A DNA stretch of 64,000 nt from Streptomyces gardneri. Its GTDB lineage: Bacteria; Actinomycetota; Actinomycetes; Streptomycetales; Streptomycetaceae. Both the position numbers and the translations under genes were made by a program. The notes beneath the pieces were generated by a model, which was not told the origin of the DNA, did no database searches, and saw nothing but the letters and a program-made list of their open reading frames with translations. Every line of letters starts with the position of its first letter. Position 1 is the stretch's first letter. The stretch lies in assembly GCF_006539185.1 (NCBI RefSeq), contig NZ_BJMN01000014.1, positions 124,001 through 188,000 on the forward strand. The letters run 5' to 3'. Below are positions 31,162 to 41,972 of this stretch, in pieces.

Positions 31162-31450
31162 CGGCGTGCCGCCCTCCGGTCCGGCTCGCGCATGCCCCGC
31201 CCACCTCCCACCCCCCCCGTGTGGGCATGCGTCCCGCCGGGCTGGGGGTCCCCCCTCTGGGGGAGGGTGGGCACACGGGACGGCGCCCTTGCGGGCGCCT
31301 CCGCCCCCTGTGCCTTGACCCGCACCACCAAGCGCGCCGCGCACCGGGTGCGGGTTCGGGCGCCGGGGCCCGTGCCCGGCAGGTGCCCGGCACGGGGCGT
31401 ACCGCCCGGCGCGGGCCTACCCATGCGGCGGCAACCGGCACAATTGGGCG
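31162..31450. other. Intergenic region with a short Streptomyces-type repeat, no gene seen
   Basis: About 290 bases. No frame shows protein similarity. A G/C-run palindromic element sits at about 31240-31275. CACAAT at 31439-31444, six bases before GTG 31451, looks like the -10 box of a leaderless transcript. Confidence 0.5.
31240..31275. repeat. Short palindromic repeat of the GGGGGTnCC...GGGGGAG type
   Basis: GCTGGGGGTCCCCCC followed by TCTGGGGGAGGGTGGG resembles the small intergenic palindromic elements common in Streptomyces. A longer relative is inside the gene at 60811 (62411-62475). Family membership is from memory of the pattern, not from a search. Confidence 0.5.
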
Positions 31451-32128
31451 GTGCTCCACGATCTGTTCAGCCCCGATGTCCAGCACGCCCTGGACCTCGT
31501 CGGCATCTTCGTCTTCGCCATCTCCGGCGCGCTCCTCGCCGTCCGCAAGAACTTCGACGTCTTCGGCATCGCCGTCCTCGCCGAGGTCACCGCCCTCGGC
31601 GGCGGTCTCCTCCGCGACCTGATCATCGGCGCCGTACCCCCCGCCGCCTTCACCGACCTCGGCTACTTCGTCATGCCGCTGGTCGCGACCGTCCTCGTCT
31701 TCTTCCTCCACCCGGAGGTCGAGCGGACCCAGACCGCCGTCAACGTCTTCGACGCCGCGGGCCTCGGCCTCTTCTGCGTGACCGGCACGACGAAGGCGTA
31801 CGACTACGGCCTCGGCCTCACCTCCTCCGCCGCGCTCGGGCTCGCGACCGCCGTCGGCGGCGGTGTCCTGCGGGACGTGCTCGCCAACGAGGTGCCGTCC
31901 CTGCTGCGCTGGGACCGTGACCTGTACGCCGTCCCCGCGATCGTCGGAGCGACGATGGTGGTCCTCTGCATCCGCTTCGACATGCTCAACGCCTTCACCA
32001 GCGGCGCCGCCGTCCTCACGGCCTTCGTCCTCCGGCTCCTCGCGATGCGCTACCACTGGCGCGCGCCCCGCGCCTGGAACCGCCGCTCCTCCGCGCGCGA
32101 GGAACCCGAAAAAGCTACCGCTCAGTAA
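31451..32128 (+). CDS. TRIC/YadS-family cation channel protein (UPF0126)
   Basis: This 225-aa membrane protein has seven hydrophobic helices and two related Gly-rich motifs, GGGLLRDLIIGAVPPAA (about residues 52-68) and GGGVLRDVLANEVPSLL (about 136-152), the inverted-repeat signature of trimeric intracellular cation (TRIC)-like channels in prokaryotes. It is therefore likely a potassium-conducting channel, by family knowledge. The C-terminal 25 residues are basic and polar. GTG 31451 has no ribosome site and fits a leaderless transcript. Its stop overlaps an ATG of the next frame (TAATG). Confidence 0.87.
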   Translation: MLHDLFSPDVQHALDLVGIFVFAISGALLAVRKNFDVFGIAVLAEVTALGGGLLRDLIIGAVPPAAFTDLGYFVMPLVATVLVFFLHPEVERTQTAVNVFDAAGLGLFCVTGTTKAYDYGLGLTSSAALGLATAVGGGVLRDVLANEVPSLLRWDRDLYAVPAIVGATMVVLCIRFDMLNAFTSGAAVLTAFVLRLLAMRYHWRAPRAWNRRSSAREEPEKATAQ

Positions 32129-32151
32129 TGAGCTGGGGTACCGTCGGAAGC

Positions 32152-33030
32152 ATGAGCACGAGCACCGAGACGACCGCCGTCGAGTCGACCACCACCGCCG
32201 CCGCGACGACCGCGAGCGAGTTCGACCGCGACACCGCCGTCACCCTCCGGGCCCCCGGCGTCTACGACGCCGACCTCTCCGCCGGCTGGACGATCATCCA
32301 GGCCGTCAACGGCGGCTACCTCCTCGCCCTGCTCGGCCGCGCCCTCGGCGACCACCTCCCGCACCCCGACCCGTTCACGATCTCGGCGCACTACCTCACG
32401 CCGTCCGTGCCCGGCCCCGCGGTGATCCGGACCGAGACCGTCCGTACCGGCCGGACCCTCTCCACCGGGCAGGCCTCGCTCTTCCAGTACGCCGAGGACG
32501 GCACCGAGGTCGAGCGCATCCGGGTCCTCGCCTCGTACGGAGACCTCGACGCCCTCGCCGACGACGTCCGCACCACCGCGACGCCGCCCGCGATGGCCCC
32601 GATCGAGAACTGCTTCAGCGCCGCCGACAACCCGGCCCCGAGGATCCCCGGCTCCTCCGCCATCGCGGACCGCCTGGACCTCCGCCTCGACCCGGCCTGC
32701 GTGGGCTGGGCCGTCGGCGCCCCGTCCGGCAAGGGCGAGATGCGGGCCTGGTTCGGCCTCGCCGACGGCCGCGAGCCGGACGCGCTCTCCCTCCTGCTCA
32801 CGGTCGACGCGCTGCCGCCGACCTCCTTCGAGCTCGGCCTCAAGGGCTGGACCCCGACCGTGGAGCTCACCACCCACATCCGCTGCCGCCCGGCCCCCGG
32901 CCCGCTGCGGGTCTCGATCACCACCCGCAACCTTGCCGGCGGCTTCCTGGAGGAGGACGCCGAGGTCTGGGACAGCGCCGACCGCCTGGTGGCCCAGTCC
33001 CGCCAACTGGCCCGCGCCCCGCGCGGCTAG
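32152..33030 (+). CDS. Acyl-CoA thioesterase family protein (TesB-like double hotdog)
   Basis: This 292-aa cytoplasmic protein has two hotdog-type halves: an N-terminal half with WTIIQAVNGGYLLALLGRAL and FTISAHYLTPSVPGPAVIRTE, and a C-terminal half with ELTTHIRCRPAPGPLRVSI and DSADRLVAQSRQLAR. It probably hydrolyses acyl-CoA thioesters. The first 25 residues are a Thr/Ser/Ala tail. I chose ATG 32152, seven bases after TACCGT (32139-32144), a leaderless pattern; ATG 32128, overlapping the upstream stop, would add eight residues. A possible operator covers the junction of the two genes. Confidence 0.85.
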   Translation: MSTSTETTAVESTTTAAATTASEFDRDTAVTLRAPGVYDADLSAGWTIIQAVNGGYLLALLGRALGDHLPHPDPFTISAHYLTPSVPGPAVIRTETVRTGRTLSTGQASLFQYAEDGTEVERIRVLASYGDLDALADDVRTTATPPAMAPIENCFSAADNPAPRIPGSSAIADRLDLRLDPACVGWAVGAPSGKGEMRAWFGLADGREPDALSLLLTVDALPPTSFELGLKGWTPTVELTTHIRCRPAPGPLRVSITTRNLAGGFLEEDAEVWDSADRLVAQSRQLARAPRG

Positions 33031-33087
33031 GCCCTGTCCGGCGGATCATGGCCGGGTCCGCGGATTCTCGCCGTTCGGGCCGGATCC

Positions 33088-33109
33088 GGGGCCGGAAGGT
33101 CCCGGCCCC
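33088..33109 (+). terminator. Hairpin after the thioesterase gene
   Basis: GGGGCCGG pairs perfectly with CCGGCCCC at 33102-33109 around loop AAGGTC. It lies between the thioesterase and the cysteine desulfurase genes. Confidence 0.5.
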
Positions 33110-33164
33110 CGGCCTGAACGGGGGCGTAAACAGGCCAGACGGCGGGGCCGCCGCGGTGGACTCG

Positions 33165-33170
33165 TAGAAT
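33165..33170 (+). promoter_or_regulatory. -10 box of a likely leaderless transcript for the cysteine desulfurase
   Basis: TAGAAT is nine bases before ATG 33180, and the intervening CGACCCACC has no ribosome site. The -35 region is not recognisable. Confidence 0.5.
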
Positions 33171-33179
33171 CGACCCACC

Positions 33180-34343
33180 ATGGCTTACCTCGACCACGCC
33201 GCGACCACGCCGATGCTGCCCGAGGCGATCGAGGCGATGACCGCCCACCTCGCCGTCACGGGCAACGCCTCCTCCCTGCACGCCCCCGGACGGCGCGCCC
33301 GGCGGACCGTCGAGGAGGGGCGCGAGACGCTCGCCGCCGCGCTCGGTGCGCGGCCCAGCGAGGTCGTCCTCACCTCCGGCGGCACCGAGGCCGACAACCT
33401 CGCCGTGAAGGGCCTCTACTGGGCCCGCCGCGACGCCGACCCGCGCCGCACCCGCGTCCTCGCCAGCCCGGTCGAGCACCACGCCGTGCTCGACGCCGTC
33501 GACTGGCTCGCCACGCACGAGGGCGCCGACGTCGAGTACCTGCCCGTCGACCGCTACGGCCGCGTCCACCCCGAGGCCCTGCGCGAGGCCATCGCCCGCG
33601 ACCCCGGGTCCGTCGCCCTCGCCACCGTCATGTGGGCGAACAACGAGATCGGCACCGTCATGCCGGTCCGCGGACTCGCCGACGCGGCCGCCGAGTTCGG
33701 CGTCCCCCTGCACGCCGACGCCGTCCAGGCCGTCGGCCAGGTCCCGGTCGACTTCGCCGCCTCCGGCCTCGCCGCCATGACCGTCTCCAGCCACAAGATC
33801 GGCGGCCCGTACGGGATCGGCGCCCTGCTCCTCGGCCGCGAGTACACCCCCGTTCCCGTCCTGCACGGCGGCGGCCAGGAGCGGCACGTCCGCTCCGGCA
33901 CCCTCGACGTGCCCGCCGTCGCCGCATTCGCCGTCGCCGCCCGGCTCGCCACCGAGCGCCGCGAGGAGTTCGCCCGCGAGGTCGGCGCCCTGCGCGACGG
34001 GCTCGTCACCGCCGTCCGTGCGGTCGTCCCCGACGCGATCCTCGGCGGCGACCCCGACGAGCGGCTCCCCGCCAACGCCCACTTCACCTTCCCGGGCTGC
34101 GAGGGCGACTCCCTGCTCCTGCTGCTCGACGCCGCCGGCATCGCCTGCTCCACCGGCTCCGCCTGCACCGCCGGCATCGCCCAGCCCAGCCACGTCCTGC
34201 TCGCCACCGGCACCGACCCGGACCTGGCCCGGGGCACCCTGCGCTTCTCCCTGGGCCACACCTCCACCGAGGAGGACGTGAAGGCGGTCGCCGAGGCCAT
34301 CGGCCCGGCCGTGGAGCGGGCGAGGACCGCGGGCCTCAGCTGA
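33180..34343 (+). CDS. Cysteine desulfurase (NifS/IscS-like)
   Basis: This 387-aa PLP enzyme converts cysteine to alanine and carries the released sulfur as a persulfide. The N-terminus [10 protein letters not shown] is typical. The PLP-binding Lys206 is in [10 protein letters not shown], with upstream cofactor contacts in TSGGTEADN and [10 protein letters not shown], and the active-site Cys329 is in STGSACTAG. Its frequent partner, the tRNA thiolase mnmA, follows 736 bp downstream with a minus-strand amidase gene between, so this is probably the sulfur donor for s2U34 (inference). The start looks leaderless. Confidence 0.95.
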   Translation: MAYLDHAATTPMLPEAIEAMTAHLAVTGNASSLHAPGRRARRTVEEGRETLAAALGARPSEVVLTSGGTEADNLAVKGLYWARRDADPRRTRVLASPVEHHAVLDAVDWLATHEGADVEYLPVDRYGRVHPEALREAIARDPGSVALATVMWANNEIGTVMPVRGLADAAAEFGVPLHADAVQAVGQVPVDFAASGLAAMTVSSHKIGGPYGIGALLLGREYTPVPVLHGGGQERHVRSGTLDVPAVAAFAVAARLATERREEFAREVGALRDGLVTAVRAVVPDAILGGDPDERLPANAHFTFPGCEGDSLLLLLDAAGIACSTGSACTAGIAQPSHVLLATGTDPDLARGTLRFSLGHTSTEEDVKAVAEAIGPAVERARTAGLS

Positions 34344-34358
34344 GGCCCCTCACGGCCC

Positions 34359-35018
34359 TCACACCGGCTTCTTGGCCGCCTCGCGCACGAGCCGCAGATA
34401 GCGGTCCCAGTCCCAGTGCGGCCCGGGGTCGGTGTGATCGGTGCCCTCGACCTCCACGTGCCCGATGATGTGCTCCCGGTCCACCGGTATCCCGTACCGC
34501 GCGCAGATGTCGGCCGTCAGCCGCGCCGACCCCGCGTACATCGCCGCCGTGAAGTCCTGCGGCCGGTCGACGAAGCCCTCGTGCTCGATGCCGATGCTCC
34601 GCTCGTTCATGTCGCGGTTCCCCGCGTGGAACGCCACGTCGAGCTCCCGGATCATCTGCGCCACATGACCGTCCTTGCGGACCACGTAGTGCGCGGCGGC
34701 CCCGTGCCCCGGGTTCTTGAAGACCTTCAGCGCGGTCGCGTAACTGCCCTGCACGACATGGATCACGACCCGGTCTATGCCGTAGTCGTCCGGCCGGTCG
34801 GCCCGCCGCCAGTTCGCCCGCGCCGCCGAGGTCCACTCGGCGCCCTTGTGGTCGAGCGCGCCCTCGACGCGCTTCTTCTCCATCCCCGGCAGCCGCCACC
34901 ACGCGCGCGCCAGCTCGTCCCTGGCCAGCGCGGCCGTACCCAGCACGGCGACCCCGCCGCCGAGCAGCACGGCCCGCCGCCCCACCCGCCTGTCCGAACC
35001 GCTTCCCCTGCTCCCCAT
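34359..35018 (-). CDS. Tat-exported N-acetylmuramoyl-L-alanine amidase
   Basis: This 219-aa secreted amidase_2-family enzyme cleaves the bond between muramic acid and L-Ala in peptidoglycan. A twin-Arg signal lies at about residues 8-32 ([13 protein letters not shown] then a hydrophobic stretch). The catalytic domain shows zinc-type residues in [10 protein letters not shown] (His), [13 protein letters not shown] (His) and the acidic residue in [12 protein letters not shown] 35018 gives [11 protein letters not shown]; the frame continues upstream as a shadow. It lies between and opposite to the cysteine desulfurase and mnmA genes. Confidence 0.92.
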   Translation of the reverse strand: MGSRGSGSDRRVGRRAVLLGGGVAVLGTAALARDELARAWWRLPGMEKKRVEGALDHKGAEWTSAARANWRRADRPDDYGIDRVVIHVVQGSYATALKVFKNPGHGAAAHYVVRKDGHVAQMIRELDVAFHAGNRDMNERSIGIEHEGFVDRPQDFTAAMYAGSARLTADICARYGIPVDREHIIGHVEVEGTDHTDPGPHWDWDRYLRLVREAAKKPV

Positions 35019-35078
35019 GCACCAGAGAACGCTTACTCCCGCGACCATGGTTCCCGGGCCCCGTACCCTGGTAGGGCT

Positions 35079-36224
35079 ATGACTGAGACTTCGCCCCCGC
35101 GCCCCCGCACCCAGCCCCTCCGGGTACTTGCCGCAATGTCCGGCGGTGTGGACTCCGCCGTCGCCGCCGCCCGGGCCGCCGAAGCAGGCCACGAGGTCAC
35201 CGGCGTGCACCTCGCGCTGTCCGCGAACCCGCAGTCGTTCCGGACCGGAGCGCGCGGCTGCTGCACGATCGAGGACTCGCGCGACGCGCGCCGGGCCGCC
35301 GACGTCATCGGCATCCCGTTCTACGTGTGGGACCTCGCCGAGCGGTTCCGCGAGGACGTCGTCGACGACTTCGTCGCCGAGTACGAGGCGGGCCGCACCC
35401 CCAACCCCTGCCTCCGCTGCAACGAGAAGATCAAGTTCGCGGCGCTGCTCGACAAGGCCCTCGCCCTCGGCTTCGACGCCGTCTGCACCGGCCACTACGC
35501 CACGGTCGTCCTGGGCGACGACGGCACGCGCGAGCTGCACCGCGCCTCCGACATGGCGAAGGACCAGTCGTACGTCCTCGGGGTGCTCGACGAGAAGCAG
35601 CTCGCGCACGCGATGTTCCCGCTCGGCGACACCCTCACCACCAAGGACGAGATCCGGGCGGAGGCCGAGCGGCGCGGGCTCGCGGTCGCGAAGAAGCCCG
35701 ACAGCCACGACATCTGCTTCATCGCCGACGGCGACACCCAGGGCTTCCTCGCCTCCCGCCTGGGCAAGGCGGAGGGCGACATCGTCGACGAGGCCGGCAC
35801 CAAGGTCGGCACCCACGAGGGCGCCTACGGCTTCACCGTCGGCCAGCGCAAGGGCCTGCGGATCGGCCACCCGGCCGCCGACGGCAAGCCCCGCTACGTC
35901 CTCGACATCTCGCCCGTGAACAACACCGTCACGGTCGGCCCCGTCGAGGCCCTGGACGTCACCGCCCTCACCGCGATCAAGCCCCGCTGGTGCGGCACGG
36001 CCCCCGAGGGCCCCGGCCGCTACACCGCCCAGCTGCGCGCCCACGGCGGCGAGACCGAGGTGACGGCCGCCCTGGTGGACGGCCAGCTCACGGTCACCTT
36101 CGCCGAGCCGGTCCGCGGTGTCGCCCCCGGCCAGGCGATCGTGCTCTACGACGGCACGCGCGTCGTCGGCTCGGCGACGATCGCCACGACGACCCGCCGC
36201 ACGACGCAGCCCACGCCCGCGTAA
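35079..36224 (+). CDS. mnmA: tRNA-specific 2-thiouridylase MnmA
   Basis: MnmA adds sulfur to U34 of tRNA Lys, Glu and Gln using ATP and a persulfide sulfur. The 381-aa protein has the PP-loop MSGGVDSA near residues 20-27, the first catalytic Cys in [12 protein letters not shown] (Cys114 aligns with the E. coli nucleophile) and the second at Cys213 in [11 protein letters not shown]. The C-terminal beta domain includes [11 protein letters not shown] 35079 is nine bases after TACCCT (35064-35069) with no ribosome site, so it is probably leaderless. The sulfur supply is likely from the gene at 33180. Confidence 0.97.
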   Translation: MTETSPPRPRTQPLRVLAAMSGGVDSAVAAARAAEAGHEVTGVHLALSANPQSFRTGARGCCTIEDSRDARRAADVIGIPFYVWDLAERFREDVVDDFVAEYEAGRTPNPCLRCNEKIKFAALLDKALALGFDAVCTGHYATVVLGDDGTRELHRASDMAKDQSYVLGVLDEKQLAHAMFPLGDTLTTKDEIRAEAERRGLAVAKKPDSHDICFIADGDTQGFLASRLGKAEGDIVDEAGTKVGTHEGAYGFTVGQRKGLRIGHPAADGKPRYVLDISPVNNTVTVGPVEALDVTALTAIKPRWCGTAPEGPGRYTAQLRAHGGETEVTAALVDGQLTVTFAEPVRGVAPGQAIVLYDGTRVVGSATIATTTRRTTQPTPA

Positions 36225-36244
36225 CCGGGAGCCGGGCGGAGGCC

Positions 36245-37030
36245 CTACGCGGCCTCGCTCGTCTCCCGTTCCTCCGCCAGGAACTCCTCCAGGACCGGGG
36301 CCAGGACGTGCGGGGCCACCTCGTGCGTCTGGCCCGTCAGGGTCCGGTGACGGGCGCGGGGGAGCGCCGCCGTCAGGGCGCGGGCCGCTTGGCGCGCCCA
36401 CGCCGGACTCGCGCCCCCGTCGACGACCAGCACGCGCGCGTGGACCCCGGCGAGACGCCGGACCGGCACCGTCCCGTCGCCGAGCACGGCATGGTCGTAC
36501 GCGAGGGTCGACGCCAGCGCGTCCCCGCCCGGCCACGCCTCCGCCGGTACGCCCCACTCCGCGAGGAACAGATCGAGGGCCGCGCCCCGCTGCCCCCGGC
36601 CGAGCAGCTCCGCGGCCCCGCCGTGCCGCGCGGCGGCCTCCGCCGAGTACGGCGGCTCGTACATCGCCACCGGCCCGGCCGAGAGCCCGGCGGCCACCGC
36701 GGCGAGCGCCAGGGCGCCCCCCGTGCCCACCCCGTACAGGGCAGCGCCGCTCCCCGCCTCCCCGGCCACCGCGGCCAGGTCCTCGATCTCCCGCTCCACC
36801 GCGTACGGCCCGGTGTCGCCGCTCCCGCCGCGCCCCCGCCGGTCGTACGTCACGACCGAGAAGCGGCGGGCGAGGAGCCCGGCGAGGGGCCGCTCGCTCG
36901 CGGCCGTGCACAGGGGCCCGCTCACCAGGACCAGCGGCGGCCCCGCCCCGTCGCCGTACCTCTCGTACGCGATCGTCGTCCCGTCCCGTGACGTGACCCG
37001 TCCCCCGGCCCTGCCCAGCGTGTCGTCCAT
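36245..37030 (-). CDS. Alpha/beta-hydrolase fold protein lacking the nucleophile Ser
   Basis: This 261-aa cytoplasmic protein has the classic alpha/beta-hydrolase plan: VTYDRRGRGGSG after the third strand, a nucleophile-elbow region ALYGVGTGGALALAA, an acid-strand segment VLVVDGGASPAW and the His loop GQTHEVAPHV. At the elbow, where GxSxG is expected, the sequence is GVGTG, with Gly102 in the nucleophile position, so ordinary Ser hydrolase activity is unlikely. The Asp and His remain. ATG 37030 is clear. It is divergent from the LOG-family gene. Confidence 0.87.
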   Translation of the reverse strand: MDDTLGRAGGRVTSRDGTTIAYERYGDGAGPPLVLVSGPLCTAASERPLAGLLARRFSVVTYDRRGRGGSGDTGPYAVEREIEDLAAVAGEAGSGAALYGVGTGGALALAAVAAGLSAGPVAMYEPPYSAEAAARHGGAAELLGRGQRGAALDLFLAEWGVPAEAWPGGDALASTLAYDHAVLGDGTVPVRRLAGVHARVLVVDGGASPAWARQAARALTAALPRARHRTLTGQTHEVAPHVLAPVLEEFLAEERETSEAA

Positions 37031-37128
37031 GGCAGTGCAGACCCGGACCGTCGCCGGAACTCATCGCCGCACGCGGGGAATTCCCGAAGAATCTTCGAAG
37101 CCGCTGGTCACCCCCTACGGTGGAGCGC

Positions 37129-37668
37129 ATGAACATCTGCGTCTTCCTCTCCGCCGCCGACCTCGACGAGCGGTACACGGCGCCGGCCCGCGAGTTCGCC
37201 GGACTCCTCGGCAAGGCCGGCCACACCCTCGTCTGGGGCGGCTCCGACACGGGCCTGATGAAGGTCGTCGCGGACGGCGCCCAGGAGGCGGGCGGCCGAC
37301 TCGTCGGCGTCTCCGTCGACTTCCTCCAGCACAAGGCCCGCCCGGACACGGACGAGATGGTCGTCGCCCGGGACTTGGCCGAGCGCAAGGCCCTGCTCCT
37401 GGCGAAGTCCGACGCGATCGTGGTCATGGCCGGCGGCATCGGCACCCTCGACGAGGCCACCGAGATCCTTGAGCTGAAGAAGCACGGCAAGCACGCCAAG
37501 CCGGTGGTCCTGCTCAACACGGCGGGCTTCTACGACGGCCTGAAGATCCAGCTCCGCCGCATGGAGGACGAGGGGTTCCTGCCGGTCCCGCTGACCGACC
37601 TGGTGTTCTTCGCGGAGGACGGCCCGACGGCCCTCGCCCACCTGGAGGAGAGCCTGGGCGCGAGCTGA
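37129..37668 (+). CDS. LOG-family protein (TIGR00730-like, putative lysine decarboxylase fold)
   Basis: This 179-aa cytoplasmic protein has the Rossmann-like LOG fold. The nucleotide-monophosphate-binding motif appears as MAGGIGTLDEATE near residues 103-115, where the usual PGGxGTxxE has Ala in place of Pro; an RK pair occurs upstream (AERKALLL). Family members hydrolyse nucleoside monophosphates of cytokinin type, and the bacterial role is often unknown. ATG 37129 is seven bases after TACGGT, a leaderless pattern; GTG 37120 is an alternative. Confidence 0.87.
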   Translation: MNICVFLSAADLDERYTAPAREFAGLLGKAGHTLVWGGSDTGLMKVVADGAQEAGGRLVGVSVDFLQHKARPDTDEMVVARDLAERKALLLAKSDAIVVMAGGIGTLDEATEILELKKHGKHAKPVVLLNTAGFYDGLKIQLRRMEDEGFLPVPLTDLVFFAEDGPTALAHLEESLGAS

Positions 37669-37740
37669 GGCAGGTCTCGGAACGAGCCCGGACGAGCCTG
37701 GGGGAGAGCGCCGGCTCCCGCTGATGCGAGCATGGTGCCC

Positions 37741-38430
37741 ATGGCTACACATGTGATCACCGGAGCCGGTTCCGGCATCGGCGCGGCCGTCGCGCGCCGC
37801 CTCCACGCGCGCGGGGACGAACTCGTGCTGCACGCGCGCGACGCGGGGCGTGGCAAGGAGCTCGCCGCGCAGTTCCCGGGCGCGCGGACGCTCGTCGGGG
37901 ACCTGGCCGACCCGGACCGGCTGTCCTGGGCCTTCTCGCACCAGAGCATGCCGGAGCGGGTGGACAGCCTCCTGCACATCGCGGGCGTCGTCGACCTCGG
38001 TCCCGTCGGGGACCTCACCCCGAAGACCTGGCACCACCAGCTCAACGTCAACCTGATCGCCCCGGCCGAGCTGACCCGGCACCTCCTGCCCCAGCTGCGG
38101 GTCTGCCAGGGCCACGTCGTCTTCGTGAACTCGGGCGCCGGGCTCGCCGCCCACGCCGAGTGGAGCGCGTACGCCGCCTCCAAGCACGGCCTCAAGGCCC
38201 TCGCGGACTCCCTGCGCCACGAGGAGCACGCCAACGGCGTGCGGGTCACCTCCGTCTACCCGGGCCGCACCGCGAGCCCCATGCAGGCGAAGGTGCACCA
38301 GCAGGAGGGCAAGGAGTACGACGCGTCGAAGTGGATCGACCCGGAGTCGGTCGCGACCGCGATCCTCACCGCGATCGACCTGCCGCGCGACGCCGAGATC
38401 AACGACCTGACCGTCCGTCCGGGGCGATAG
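37741..38430 (+). CDS. Short-chain dehydrogenase/reductase
   Basis: This 229-aa cytoplasmic NAD(P)-dependent oxidoreductase has the cofactor motif TGAGSGIG at residues 8-15, catalytic Ser in FVNSGAG and the YxxxK pair in YAASKHG. GDLADPDR is the usual adenine-binding Asp region. ATG 37741 lies seven bases after GAGCAT and looks leaderless; another ATG nine bases upstream is possible. It is directly followed, after two bases, by the MetE-like gene, so the two are co-transcribed. The substrate is unknown. Confidence 0.92.
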   Translation: MATHVITGAGSGIGAAVARRLHARGDELVLHARDAGRGKELAAQFPGARTLVGDLADPDRLSWAFSHQSMPERVDSLLHIAGVVDLGPVGDLTPKTWHHQLNVNLIAPAELTRHLLPQLRVCQGHVVFVNSGAGLAAHAEWSAYAASKHGLKALADSLRHEEHANGVRVTSVYPGRTASPMQAKVHQQEGKEYDASKWIDPESVATAILTAIDLPRDAEINDLTVRPGR

Positions 38431-38432
38431 GC

Positions 38433-41662
<3,230 letters not shown>

Positions 41663-41972
41663 CCTCCGCCGACCCCGGGAAAGGTCACCCGTTCGGCGCA
41701 TACCAGATCGTTACGGGTGGCCGGGTCGCATTCGGGCAAGAGAGGGAGAGCGCTGCCCGTCGGAGCCCTCGGCGGCCTACTGTGGTGACCGTGCGTCCTG
41801 TCCCGCACGTCCGAGCGAGGGCTGCCGGTCGTACGCGCCAGGACGAACGGCCCAGTGGCATGAGGAACGGCCGCCCGGTGGCGGCCGCATGGCGGACGGC
41901 CCGACGACGGACGGCCGCGCGAGCGCGGCCCATCGCACACCGACGGCATCGCCGCCTGTGAGAGGGACGGGA
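41663..41972 (+). promoter_or_regulatory. Gap between ligA and rmdB-like gene
   Basis: About 310 bases with no supported gene. CACCCGT (41686-41692) can pair with ACGGGTG (41713-41719) around a 20-base loop, a weak terminator candidate for ligA. TACTGT at 41778-41783 is a possible -10 box, which would give the next gene a leader of roughly 190 bases. The ribosome site AGAGGGA precedes ATG 41973. Confidence 0.4.

Noticed and set aside
33031..33060. GGCCCTGTCCGGCGGATCATG just after the thioesterase stop, reminiscent of the ends of some Streptomyces insertion sequences
   Set aside because: No transposase remnant, second inverted end or target duplication is visible, so the likeness is too weak to call.
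34359..37520. A 1053-codon minus-strand open frame covering the amidase, mnmA and hydrolase region
   Set aside because: Only its last 219 codons match a family (amidase). The rest is antisense shadow of mnmA and shifted-frame reading of the hydrolase.
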